A stretch of 64,000 nt of DNA, taken from assembly GCA_964372095.1 (NCBI GenBank), contig CAYJPV010000006.1:1-64000 (forward strand), given 5' to 3'. The position numbers were made by a program, and so were the translations under genes. This document shows, piece by piece, positions 43,774 to 51,598 of this stretch. The number at the start of each line of letters is the position of its first letter. The stretch's first letter is position 1. Source of the DNA: CAYJPV01 sp964372095 (lineage in GTDB: Bacteria; Acidobacteriota; Vicinamibacteria; Vicinamibacterales; JAKQTR01). The notes beneath the pieces are model-generated. The model was not told the origin of the DNA and searched no databases. It saw nothing but the letters and a program-made list of their open reading frames with translations.

Positions 43774-45194
43774 CGGCGGCCGGGACGGGCGAAGAAGGCG
43801 CTGATGGTGGATCGTGCCCGGTCGAGCAGCAGCAACGCCCCGGCGGCGGCGGCCGACGCGTTGCCTGCCAGCTGCGAATCGGCCGCGTGGACGGCCTGCT
43901 CGCGTTGGCGAACCGCTTCGTTCATCAGTGTGATGGCGGTGACCAGCGTGGCATGGCCATCCAGCAGTTCTGCAGGGGGCGCGAGGCGGGAGAGGTCCTG
44001 CGCCGCCAGACCGAGGCGCGTCGTCAAGCGAGGCAATCTGGACGGATGGGGCCCTGACATGGCGCGAACCGCTTCGATATCCCGGGCGAAACCGTCGAGG
44101 CGCCGCGTCACCGAGGCGATGCCGCTGCGGTATGGCGCGTGCGCCGTGAGGCGGTACTGCCAGCGGTCCAGTTCAAGGCGCCGCTGGCGGGCCGCACCCA
44201 GGTGCGCTTCGAGGGTGGCGGTGAGGGCCGATACTTCCTCCGCCCGGCGATGTCCGAGTCTGGCGTCGCGCGCACGTGTGTCGGCCAGCACGCGCTCCAC
44301 GCCGGCGACATCACCGCGCTCGGCGTGACGGGCGGCCGCACGCAGGGCGTCCACCCGCAGGTCCGTGTAGGCGCGAGCGTCACGCACGTCCCGGCGCGAA
44401 GACCTGAGCAGGTCGTCGCGGGTCGTGACGACCCACGCCTCCGGCAAGTCCGGAGTCTTGCGCGCCAGCACGGCGAGGATGGCCTGCCGCAGCGCCAGGC
44501 GCTCCACCGGCGCATCGCTCGTGCGAGCCACCGCCTGAGCCGACGCGATCGACTCGGCGAGCGAGGGCGCAGGCAGCGGCGTCCCGGGCGGCGGCTGCAA
44601 CGTCGCTACCAATTCGATTGAAAAACTGCTCTGACCCATATCGGCCTGTGCCGCCGAGATGGCCTCGTCGAGCAGCAGCGTCAGGTCACGCACTTCGGAC
44701 GAGCGATACCCGAAGCGGGACCGCGGCCAGTCGACCAGCATCGAGCGGGCGCGGCGCGCGATGTCGAGCTTGCGCGCGGGGTCTGGCGCCAACGCGATCT
44801 CGGTCATCGCCCTCGCAACCTCAGCCGTCAGGCTCCGGTAGTCGGCATCGCCCCGCGTGGCCGCGTAGTGCTGAAAACGAACCACGTCGGCGTACTCCGC
44901 CGTCCTGTTCCAGTCGAGAGCCGCGATCGGGAGACTGACGATCTGCAGGCTGTCGGGGGCCTGGACCGAACCCAGCGGCACGGTGAAGACGACGCGGTCG
45001 GCAAGACGCGTGTATTCGCCATAGCTGAGGAGCGGCGTGCCGTCCTTGAGGAAGACCCGGAAGATCGGGATGGCGGGCGCCTGGCTGCCATCGGGAGCCG
45101 ACGCTGCCGCCGTACCGGACACGACCGTCCAGACCGCCAGGCAGACCAACATCCGCTGCACGCGGCGATGGGCGGAACCACCTCGATGCGCCAT
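43770..45194 (-). CDS. Exported coiled-coil protein upstream of addBA
   Basis: The 474-residue protein begins with a basic region and a signal-type hydrophobic segment (about residues 14-31). A beta-rich part mentions no known motif (IPIFRVFLKDGTPLLSYGEY), and ~350 residues of Arg/Ala-rich helical, coiled-coil-prone sequence follow. A weak hydrophobic stretch near the C terminus (ASAAAAGALLLLDRA) could anchor it. Function is unknown. It overlaps addB by 4 nt, which is odd for an envelope protein and may simply reflect shared transcription. Confidence 0.7.
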   Translation of the reverse strand: MAHRGGSAHRRVQRMLVCLAVWTVVSGTAAASAPDGSQAPAIPIFRVFLKDGTPLLSYGEYTRLADRVVFTVPLGSVQAPDSLQIVSLPIAALDWNRTAEYADVVRFQHYAATRGDADYRSLTAEVARAMTEIALAPDPARKLDIARRARSMLVDWPRSRFGYRSSEVRDLTLLLDEAISAAQADMGQSSFSIELVATLQPPPGTPLPAPSLAESIASAQAVARTSDAPVERLALRQAILAVLARKTPDLPEAWVVTTRDDLLRSSRRDVRDARAYTDLRVDALRAAARHAERGDVAGVERVLADTRARDARLGHRRAEEVSALTATLEAHLGAARQRRLELDRWQYRLTAHAPYRSGIASVTRRLDGFARDIEAVRAMSGPHPSRLPRLTTRLGLAAQDLSRLAPPAELLDGHATLVTAITLMNEAVRQREQAVHAADSQLAGNASAAAAGALLLLDRARSTISAFFARPGRR

Positions 45195-45505
45195 TCGCCT
45201 CCAGCGTAGTCGGCGTGTCCGGCAGCGTCAAGCAACGCCCCGCGTGCCTGATGACCCCGGACTGCCGCGGTGAGGCGATCGACACACCCCTCCTGGCGGT
45301 GCCTGTGGAAAACATGTGGATGAACCCGTGAATATCCTGTGGAAGATCCGACACACGAAATTGAATCGGGCCATGCGGACGACGTTTGAGCCCTGCCCGG
45401 ATGTGTGGAGGCAACCTTCGTGTGTCGCTTCGCTTGATCGCCCCGACACGACGCGTAGAATGCTGCTTCGCCGAGTTCGTCCCCGGGCGGAGAACATCCA
45501 GGTCA
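45195..45505. other. Intergenic region with clustered DnaA-box-like 9-mers
   Basis: No gene is apparent in these 311 bp. Three same-strand 9-mers resemble inverted DnaA boxes within 43 bp: TGTGGAAAA (45304), TGTGGATGA (45315) and TGTGGAAGA (45338). The surroundings are not AT-rich and dnaA/dnaN are not nearby, so an origin is unlikely. Confidence 0.35.
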
Positions 45506-45730
45506 ATGGCCAACGTCGTTCGTCGGTTCGAAACAGAGATAGCCGGGCGTCACTACGTGATCGAAGCCTCGCTGGTGGCCATCGACCGGTGGCGCGCGCA
45601 GATTGCCCGGCGTCCCGGCGTGCCATCCGCCCTGATGCCGTTCTACGGGACCACGGCCGACGAGGCCGCACACCACCTGGTGCGGTGGCTGAGCATGGCC
45701 CACCGCGCGCCGCTGGAGCAGGGACTCTGA
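45506..45730 (+). CDS. Hypothetical small protein (74 residues)
   Basis: The frame starts MANVVRRFETEIAGRHYVIE and has a compact alpha/beta appearance with no signal or metal motif. It lies 8 nt upstream of the asparaginase gene on the same strand, which supports expression. No family is recognised. An upstream in-frame extension to about 45386 is possible but looks less protein-like. Confidence 0.55.
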   Translation: MANVVRRFETEIAGRHYVIEASLVAIDRWRAQIARRPGVPSALMPFYGTTADEAAHHLVRWLSMAHRAPLEQGL

Positions 45731-45738
45731 GGATTCGT

Positions 45739-46812
45739 ATGACACTCCGCGCCCGGTTGATCACGGCAGCCACCTGCCTGGTGATGTCAGTGCCCGTGTG
45801 GGCGGACGGCGCCGCCCCGGCGGACGAACCGCCGCCCGTGAGGCTTGTGGCGACCGGCGGGACCATCTCGAACCGAACCGGGGGGCGTCTGACCGCCGAC
45901 GATCTGGTGGCCGGGATCCCCACGCTGGGCCAGTACGTCCGGGCTGAAGTCGAGCAGTTCGCCAACACGGCCAGCAGCGATCTGACGCTGACGCAGTTTC
46001 TGGATCTGTCCCGGCGGCTCAACACGCTGTTTGCGACGCGCCAGGACCTCGCCGGGATCGTCGTCACGTCCGGCACCGATACGCTCGAGGAACTCGCCTA
46101 TTTCCTCCACCTCACGGTGCGGGACGACCGGCCGGTGGTCGTCGTGGGGTCGATGCGCAATCCCAGCACCCTCGGCTACGAAGGCGCCGCCAACCTGCTG
46201 GGCGGCTTCCGCGTGGCGGCGAGCCCCGAGTCGCGGGGCAAAGGCACGCTCGTCGTTCTCAACGACGAAATCAATTCGGCCCGCGAGGCGACGAAGACCG
46301 ACGCGCTTCGCCTGCAGACGTTCCAGAGCCGCCCCGCGGGCGTGCTCGGCGTCGTCGACAGTGACGCCGTGGTGTACTACCGGTCGCCCGTCAAGCGGCA
46401 CACGTCCCGCAGCGAGTTCGACGTGTCGGCGTTGACGTCACTGCCCAGAGTGGACGTGGTCCTGGTGTACCAGGATGCGTCGGGGGATGTCATCAAGGCC
46501 CTCGTGGACCTGGGTGTGAAGGGCATCGTCGTCGCGGGCGCCGGGGCTGGCGCGACCAGCGGCACGCAGATGACCGAGCTGGTTCGCGCGGCCGAACAGG
46601 GCGTGATTGTCGTCACGGCGACACGCGCCGGGAGCGGCCGGGTATCCGGCCGAAGACGGTTCGGTCCCCCTCCGACCACCGCGGCGGCGGCGATGGGGCG
46701 TCGGATCGGCGGCGAAGACCTGATGCCCGTGAAGGCGCGCCTGCTCCTGATGCTGGCGCTCGCCCGAACGTCAGACCCGGTCGAGATTCAGCGGATGTTC
46801 ATCGAGTACTGA
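45739..46812 (+). CDS. Exported type II L-asparaginase
   Basis: The enzyme hydrolyses asparagine to aspartate and ammonia. A signal peptide (residues 1-23, ending VPVWADG) precedes the two catalytic Thr motifs, LVATGGTISN (about residue 37) and IVVTSGTDTLEE (about 110), with the supporting GSMRNPSTLGYEGAANL motif and a Lys in REATKTDALR. Length (357) and export indicate the high-affinity periplasmic class. It starts 8 nt after the small hypothetical gene. Confidence 0.88.
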   Translation: MTLRARLITAATCLVMSVPVWADGAAPADEPPPVRLVATGGTISNRTGGRLTADDLVAGIPTLGQYVRAEVEQFANTASSDLTLTQFLDLSRRLNTLFATRQDLAGIVVTSGTDTLEELAYFLHLTVRDDRPVVVVGSMRNPSTLGYEGAANLLGGFRVAASPESRGKGTLVVLNDEINSAREATKTDALRLQTFQSRPAGVLGVVDSDAVVYYRSPVKRHTSRSEFDVSALTSLPRVDVVLVYQDASGDVIKALVDLGVKGIVVAGAGAGATSGTQMTELVRAAEQGVIVVTATRAGSGRVSGRRRFGPPPTTAAAAMGRRIGGEDLMPVKARLLLMLALARTSDPVEIQRMFIEY

Positions 46813-46859
46813 GCGGCCAGCACGACGCCGGCGGGTGGCGGACGTGCCGCGGCCGGGCT

Positions 46860-46889
46860 TTGACGTCCGGCGAGAAGCTGCAGTAGAAT
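46860..46889 (+). promoter_or_regulatory. Promoter of tRNA-Ala
   Basis: TTGACG (46860-46865) and TAGAAT (46884-46889) are separated by 18 bp, a strong housekeeping promoter. Predicted initiation near 46896 lies about 8 nt before the tRNA. Confidence 0.65.
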
Positions 46890-46903
46890 AGTCTTTCTGT
46901 CGT

Positions 46904-46979
46904 GGGCCTGTAGCGCAGCTGGGAGCGCGCCTGAATGGCATTCAGGAGGTCACCGGTTCGATCCCGGTCAGGTCCACCA
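46904..46979 (+). tRNA. tRNA-Ala(GGC)
   Basis: The 76-nt cloverleaf has acceptor arms GGGCCTG and CAGGTCC. They include the G3-U70 wobble pair that identifies alanine tRNAs. The anticodon stem is CCTGA/TCAGG with GGC in the loop, the T arm contains GGTTCGATCCC, and CCA is encoded. Its last 11 nt begin an ~86-bp sequence that recurs at 48487 beyond the HipA-like gene. Confidence 0.95.
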
Positions 46980-47054
46980 CTTCCTCACATTCCTCCCCTC
47001 AGTTCCTTACCACTCTCGTCAGCCAGAGACGCAGGTGTGTCCTACGTTGAGCAC
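46969..47054 (+). repeat. Imperfect direct repeat, left copy (begins in the tRNA-Ala 3' end)
   Basis: This 86-bp segment, starting CAGGTCCACCACTTCCTCAC, aligns with 48487-48573 with 12 mismatches and one gap (about 85% identity). The shared segment includes the last 11 nt of the tRNA and then non-coding DNA. It is a candidate attachment-site half. Confidence 0.7.
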
Positions 47055-47114
47055 GGCGCCAGTGCACGGACGACGCCCACGACGTATTTTGTTTAGACAA
47101 TCGTTTCACCAGAA

Positions 47115-47132
47115 CTTGGCTTTCTTGCCAAG
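47115..47132. promoter_or_regulatory. Inverted repeat upstream of the HipA-like gene (candidate operator)
   Basis: CTTGGC and GCCAAG flank a 6-nt spacer. It lies 56 bp upstream of the start codon in a relatively AT-rich region. The kinase itself carries an N-terminal helix-turn-helix-like part, so autoregulation here is plausible. AATCGTTTCA also occurs twice, at 47099 and at 47179. Confidence 0.4.
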
Positions 47133-47175
47133 ATGAGGCTTCTCTTGGGGGTGATTTCTTCACAAAAGATCGGCG

Positions 47176-47181
47176 TATAAT
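47176..47181 (+). promoter_or_regulatory. Consensus -10 for a leaderless hipA-like mRNA
   Basis: A perfect TATAAT ends 6 nt before the ATG at 47188. Transcription from it should begin at or next to the ATG, giving a leaderless transcript; no ribosome binding site is present. The -35 region is poor. Confidence 0.5.
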
Positions 47182-47187
47182 CGTTTC

Positions 47188-48450
47188 ATGAATGACCTGG
47201 CCAACGAATTGCGCCGGGGCGTCCTCCACGCGTCTGTACTTCGCGGCCGACTCGGCATTTCTCCCGCGACTCTGATGCGGCTCGTACGAGACGCCGGAAT
47301 CAACGTCATTCGAATCGGGCGGGGTCGGGCTTCGCACTATGGGTGGCGCCAGCCTTGGCCAACCATCGACAGTTCACGTTTTCCGTTGATTCGCTTTACC
47401 GACGCCGGGACCCCGGTCCCGGCGGGTGAACTCGTCACGCTGGCGGCACGCCAGTCGGTCTGGATGCCTCTCGGCAGGGTTTTCGACGGGCTTCCGCCGG
47501 AACTCGTTGACGCGCGCCCGTCCGGATTCCTTGGACGGCACTTCGCCGCCGTGCATGCCGATCTCAACCTGCCGACGCGTCTGGCGGACTGGTCGGATCA
47601 CCACACGCTCATCGCGATGTCCAGGCGGGGCGAGGACATGCCCGGCAATCTCATCGTCGGCGAAGAGTCGTTTGCGCGATGGCAGGCGCTCAATGTTGTT
47701 CCCCTGACGCGCGATGCCTACCCGGCCATCGCGGACGCGACCATCGCCGGTCATCCACCGGGATCATCCGCCGGCGGCGAGCGGCCCAAGTTCGGCGTGT
47801 TCACGGACGGGCGGCACAGGCTCGTGAAGTTCGCCGCGCGGGGCGGTGGAGGCGACGCCGTCGCGAGGCGTTGGTGCGACCTGCTCCTCCTGGAAGGCCT
47901 TGCACTCGAAGTCGTGCAATCGCGTGGGATCTCCGCTGCACGTACGAGCATCATCGAAACGGCGTCGCACTGGTTCTTGGAGAGCGAGCGCTTTGATCGC
48001 GTGGGTGCACGCGGACGCATTGCCGTTTTGAGTCTTGCGGCCGTTCATGACGATCTCGCCGACTCATGGGCGCGTGCGGCGGCGTCACTCAGAGACGACG
48101 AACGCCTATCCCACGAAGACGCACGACGGCTGCGGTGGCTCGACGCGTTTGGCGCACTGATCGGGAACACGGATCGACATCAGCACAACGTTCTCTTCTT
48201 TACGGAAGGCTCGGCACTGCGACTGGCTCCGGTGTTCGATCAAGTCTCGATGCTGTATTCACCGACCGCAGATGGTCAGGTTCCTCCTCGTGTATTCGCT
48301 GTGCCGAATATCACTCCCGATACACTGGACGTGTGGGATGACGCACGAGACGCCGCCCGTGAGTTGTGGGCCCGGGGGAGCGATGATGCGCGTCTCTCGG
48401 ATGACGGCCGATCGTTTTGTGCAGGCAACGCTCAGCTGCTTGCGAAATAG
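47188..48450 (+). CDS. HipA-family kinase, YjjJ/HipH-like
   Basis: HipA kinases are toxins that phosphorylate translation targets. The N-terminal ~55 residues form a helix-turn-helix-like domain (HASVLRGRLGISPATLMRLV), as in the YjjJ/HipH branch where the DNA-binding part is fused to the toxin. The kinase part shows GGERPKFGVF, LVKFAARGGGGD, FLESERFDR, the catalytic GNTDRHQHNVLF and the metal Asp in APVFDQVSMLY, so it looks active. No separate HipB antitoxin gene is adjacent. The gene is less GC-rich upstream than its neighbours and sits between direct repeats at a tRNA, suggesting transfer. Length is 420 residues. Confidence 0.88.
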   Translation: MNDLANELRRGVLHASVLRGRLGISPATLMRLVRDAGINVIRIGRGRASHYGWRQPWPTIDSSRFPLIRFTDAGTPVPAGELVTLAARQSVWMPLGRVFDGLPPELVDARPSGFLGRHFAAVHADLNLPTRLADWSDHHTLIAMSRRGEDMPGNLIVGEESFARWQALNVVPLTRDAYPAIADATIAGHPPGSSAGGERPKFGVFTDGRHRLVKFAARGGGGDAVARRWCDLLLLEGLALEVVQSRGISAARTSIIETASHWFLESERFDRVGARGRIAVLSLAAVHDDLADSWARAAASLRDDERLSHEDARRLRWLDAFGALIGNTDRHQHNVLFFTEGSALRLAPVFDQVSMLYSPTADGQVPPRVFAVPNITPDTLDVWDDARDAARELWARGSDDARLSDDGRSFCAGNAQLLAK

Positions 48451-48752
48451 GAATCACTCGGTATGTGAGTTCCAACTGGCGCTGTTCAGGCCCACCACTT
48501 CCTCACACTCCTCCCTTCAGTGCCTTACTCCTCTCGTCAGCCGGACACGCACGTCTGTCCTCAAGTTGCGCACAGCCATGCCGATTACCAGATCATCGTT
48601 CTGTGGCCCGTGGCGCTCCCACGACCCGGTGCGCGGCGGTGCACTTCTGCTCCGGCGTGCCGAGGGCCCGCAGGCGAGGACAGACGGTCTCACAGCCTGC
48701 ATCTCGTGGCACAGCCGCGTCCGCAGGCTTTGACGCCGTCTCGGGGAAGGTG
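48451..48752. other. Intergenic region holding the right repeat copy
   Basis: Apart from the repeat at 48487-48573, no gene or hairpin was recognised in these 302 bp. The MCP reading frame is open through part of it but has no protein-like upstream extension. Confidence 0.5.
48487..48573 (+). repeat. Imperfect direct repeat, right copy
   Basis: The segment starts CAGGCCCACCACTTCCTCAC and matches the tRNA-Ala-linked left copy (46969-47054) at about 85%, 1518 bp apart. The tRNA body is absent upstream of this copy, so only the terminal 11 nt of the tRNA is duplicated, as expected of an integration site rather than of a tandem tRNA. Confidence 0.7.
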
Positions 48753-50297
48753 ATGTCGCAACACACGTCGTTCAACACGGTCCAGTTCTTGCGCCGGACG
48801 GTGGCGTTCAGCCTGGTCGTTGCCGGGCTCTCCGCTGCCAGCTCGATCTACTTCACGCGCCAGCTGGCGAAGGGAAACGGCACCCTCACGGACATCGGAG
48901 CCGCGACCGGCGACTCCACGTCTCTGTACGCCGAAGGTCTGCAGATGTCGCAGGCCACACGTAACATCCTGCTCGATGCCAGCAACCCGACAGCGTTCAA
49001 GAACCATGATGCGGCGGTCAAGGCGTTCGGGCAGGTCCTCGAGTCGTTGAAGCAGCGATCGGGCAAGCTGTTCCCCGGTTCGGAGGCTGCAAGGACCCTC
49101 GCATCGATCGAGCAGGACTTCAAGGCGCACTTGCAGGTACAGCAACGTATCCACGACCTGGCGCGGCAAGGCAGTTTCGAGGAGGGCAAGCAGGTCCTGA
49201 ATGCCGACGACACGCCGCTGTGGCGCAAGTACAAGAAGACCATGCTTGACTTCGGCGTGTGGCTCGACGGGCAATTGGGCCAGGTCTCCGCGGGCATCCA
49301 GCGCAACACCCGCTTCGCCGAAGTGTTCTCGTGGATTGCCGGCATTCTCCTCGTGGCGGCCAGCCTGACGGCTTTCCTGATCTCGGGCCGGGTCACGGCG
49401 GGCCTGCGGATTATCGCGCAGCAGCTGACAACCGGGGCCGAGCAGATCACAACGGCCTCCGGGGAGGTGTCCGGCGCCAGCCAGTCGCTGGCCCAGGGCG
49501 CCACCGAACAGGCCGCCTCACTCGAGGAGACATCGGCATCGATGGAAGAAATGGCGTCGATGACGCGCAAGAACGCCGAGAACGCGCAGCGGGCGGCCAC
49601 GCTGGTCGGAGGCGTCGCTCAGCAGGTCGACGCGTCGAATGGCGCGTTGACGGCGATGGTCGCGTCGATGACGGCCATTCAGGAATCGAGCCACAAGGTG
49701 GCGAAGATTATCCGGACGATCGACGAGATTGCGTTCCAGACGAACATCCTGGCGCTGAACGCGGCCGTGGAGGCCGCACGGGCCGGCGAAGCCGGGATGG
49801 GTTTCGCGGTGGTGGCCGACGAGGTGCGCAACCTGGCGCAGCGGTCGGCACAGGCGGCGAGGGACACGACGGCGATGATCGAAGAGTCGATCGCGCGGTC
49901 GCGGGAAGGCGCCGAGAAGGTCGAGCAGGTAGCTGCGGCCATCGGCACCATGACGCACAGTGTGGGCCAGCTGACGGACATCGTGCAGGAAGTGCGCGAA
50001 GCGAGCCAGCAGCAGCGGCAGGGCATCGACCAGGTGTCGCAGGCGATCGCGCAGATGGAGCGCGTGACGCAGACGACGGCAGCCACGGCGGAAGAGAGTG
50101 CGGCGGCCAGCGAAGAGCTCAACGCGCAGGCCGAGACGTCACTCACCGTCGTGGGGCAGCTCGACGCGGTGGTCGGCGGGTCGGGCGCGGCGTCAGCCGA
50201 GGCTCGAGTGACGCCGAACACCGCGGGGAGTGCCGGGCGCGTTCTGCCGATCCGGCGCGCGGCGAACCAGGCAAAGGCGGCGGCCGGCGCATTCTGA
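48753..50297 (+). CDS. Methyl-accepting chemotaxis protein without HAMP
   Basis: The 514-residue receptor has a first membrane helix (about 14-33), a ~160-residue periplasmic four-helix-type ligand domain (MQSATRN-like region onward), a second helix (about 195-215), and then directly the cytoplasmic signalling coiled coil. The hairpin tip IDEIAFQTNILALNAAVEAA and the following GEAGMGFAVVADEVRNLAQR are fully conserved for CheA/CheW contact. Only ~10 residues separate helix 2 from the signalling domain, so a HAMP domain is missing. No CheR-docking pentapeptide ends the protein. The ATG at 48753 has GGGGAAGG just upstream. Confidence 0.88.
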   Translation: MSQHTSFNTVQFLRRTVAFSLVVAGLSAASSIYFTRQLAKGNGTLTDIGAATGDSTSLYAEGLQMSQATRNILLDASNPTAFKNHDAAVKAFGQVLESLKQRSGKLFPGSEAARTLASIEQDFKAHLQVQQRIHDLARQGSFEEGKQVLNADDTPLWRKYKKTMLDFGVWLDGQLGQVSAGIQRNTRFAEVFSWIAGILLVAASLTAFLISGRVTAGLRIIAQQLTTGAEQITTASGEVSGASQSLAQGATEQAASLEETSASMEEMASMTRKNAENAQRAATLVGGVAQQVDASNGALTAMVASMTAIQESSHKVAKIIRTIDEIAFQTNILALNAAVEAARAGEAGMGFAVVADEVRNLAQRSAQAARDTTAMIEESIARSREGAEKVEQVAAAIGTMTHSVGQLTDIVQEVREASQQQRQGIDQVSQAIAQMERVTQTTAATAEESAAASEELNAQAETSLTVVGQLDAVVGGSGAASAEARVTPNTAGSAGRVLPIRRAANQAKAAAGAF

Positions 50298-50301
50298 CCG
50301 G

Positions 50302-50919
50302 TCACATCCCGATCCAGCGCCGGTAGTCGTCTGGCGTGTCGATGTCGATGAAGGCCCCGGGGTCGTCCACCTCAACGTCAACGATCTCGTCCGCGTGAGC
50401 CTGCACGACAGACCGGGCCCCCTGGGCGAGGTCTGCCTGCCGCAGGTCGGCGAAAACACGCCTTCCGAACAGCACCGGATGTCCGTGCCGGCCGTGAGCG
50501 GCAGGCCGGACGATGGGAGCCAGCGTTGAGCGGGCGGCGGCGAGGATGGCGTGAACCGTGGCCGCGGTGAAGAGCGGGATGTCCACCGGGCACATCAGCA
50601 CGCCGGCGACATCCGAACGTTCGAGGGCGTCGAGTCCGATGAGCAGGGACGACAGCTGGCCCTCTTCCGGATGCGGATTCACCACGACCGTCGCCGGGAC
50701 GCCGGTATCACCCACGCCCAGCGCGGCCTGAATCTCCAGTGACGACGTCGATGCAACGACGACGATCTGGGCCACGCCGCCGCTGGTCATGGTGGCGGCC
50801 ATTCTCGAGACGAAGGTGTCGGGACCGATCGGGAGCAGGGCTTTCGGTCGTCCCATCCGGCTCGAGGCGCCGGCGGCCAGGATCAGTCCGGCGTACGGTC
50901 TGTACATGGATGGCTGCAT
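50302..50919 (-). CDS. MocA/MobA-like nucleotidyltransferase
   Basis: This 205-residue enzyme has the NTP-transferase signature GLILAAGASSRMGRPKALLP and the metal motif CPVDIPLF (about residue 110), as in MocA, which attaches CMP to molybdenum cofactor. The ending GAFIDIDTPDDYRRW is typical of the family. No molybdoenzyme gene lies nearby, so the substrate is uncertain. It is convergent with the MCP, 4 bp away. Confidence 0.8.
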   Translation of the reverse strand: MQPSMYRPYAGLILAAGASSRMGRPKALLPIGPDTFVSRMAATMTSGGVAQIVVVASTSSLEIQAALGVGDTGVPATVVVNPHPEEGQLSSLLIGLDALERSDVAGVLMCPVDIPLFTAATVHAILAAARSTLAPIVRPAAHGRHGHPVLFGRRVFADLRQADLAQGARSVVQAHADEIVDVEVDDPGAFIDIDTPDDYRRWIGM

Positions 50920-50973
50920 CCTACCGTCAGGCGGGGGCCGTGCTCAAGCGGGAGGGCGTGCTAGAATCGCCGC

Positions 50974-51156
50974 ATGAGTGAGGATCTCCCGAAGATCACG
51001 TGTCAGCGGTGCGGAACACCCATGGACATGAAGGACCCGGCGGCCGGCATGCCGTGGACGCCGGATCAGTACTGGGTCTGCCCCAAGTGCGGCCGCCACT
51101 TCTGGTCCACCTACCCACCACCGGCCCCGAAAGAGAAAGCGGCGCCCCCGGCCTGA
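50974..51156 (+). CDS. Small zinc-ribbon protein (60 residues)
   Basis: Two Cys pairs (CQRCG near residue 10, CPKCGRHFWSTY near 36) form a zinc ribbon followed by a Pro/Ala/Lys tail. A TAGAAT -10-like hexamer ends 6 nt before the ATG, so it may be translated from a leaderless mRNA. Function is unknown. Confidence 0.7.
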   Translation: MSEDLPKITCQRCGTPMDMKDPAAGMPWTPDQYWVCPKCGRHFWSTYPPPAPKEKAAPPA

Positions 51157-51179
51157 ATTCCAGAAACCGAACGCGTTGC

Positions 51180-51209
51180 TTGACTTCTGGCCGGAATGCC
51201 CTTTACACT
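51180..51209 (+). promoter_or_regulatory. Promoter of the cold-shock gene
   Basis: TTGACT (51180-51185) and TACACT (51204-51209) are 18 bp apart, near consensus. Initiation near 51216 gives an untranslated leader of about 125 nt, as is usual for cold-shock mRNAs whose leaders control translation by folding. Confidence 0.6.
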
Positions 51210-51340
51210 GGCGCCGAAATCGGCGGTATCCGCGTGACTTGCGAGGCCCATCCTTCGGGTGGCGTGTCTTTAGCGTTCGCGGCGTCGTCGGTGCAGGGCG
51301 GTTCGGTCCGTCCTGCGAGCCCATCGGAGGAGAGGGTGTT

Positions 51341-51547
51341 ATGCCAACCGGAACCATTGCACGGCTCCTGATCGACAAGGGGTTCGGATTCATCCGCGAC
51401 GAAAGCGGCACGGAGCACTTTTTCCATCGGAGTGCTGTCCGCGGTGCCGTGTTCGAGCTGCTGCGCGAAGGTCAGCGGGTCGAGTTCGCGATCGAAGAAT
51501 CCCAGAAGGGACCCCGTGCCGGTGACGTTCGCCTGATTGAAGGCTGA
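51341..51547 (+). CDS. Cold-shock-domain protein
   Basis: The 68-residue protein carries the nucleic-acid-binding motifs RNP1 (KGFGFIRDE) and RNP2-like (EHFFHRSAV) of the CspA fold. It binds single-stranded RNA or DNA. A long purine-rich GGAGGAGAGG ribosome site precedes the ATG. It has its own promoter and ends in a strong terminator that directly abuts tRNA-Sec. The sequence is more divergent than classical CspA, so it may be constitutive rather than cold-induced. Confidence 0.88.
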   Translation: MPTGTIARLLIDKGFGFIRDESGTEHFFHRSAVRGAVFELLREGQRVEFAIEESQKGPRAGDVRLIEG

Positions 51548-51562
51548 TCACCGCGTTCGACG

Positions 51563-51598
51563 ACCGGCTCCGTGGCACGCGGAGCCGGTTTTGTCTTT
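51563..51598 (+). terminator. Rho-independent terminator of the cold-shock gene
   Basis: ACCGGCTCCG (51563-51572) and CGGAGCCGGT (51580-51589) form a perfect 10-bp stem with a 7-nt loop, followed by TTTTGTCTTT. The last T is adjacent to the first nucleotide of tRNA-Sec. Confidence 0.85.

Noticed and set aside
45195..45505. Replication origin
   Set aside because: Three DnaA-like words are present but there is no AT-rich unwinding region and no dnaA/dnaN neighbourhood.
48411..48498. Second tRNA gene upstream of the right repeat
   Set aside because: Only the last 11 nt resemble a tRNA; no D arm, anticodon arm or T arm can be formed.
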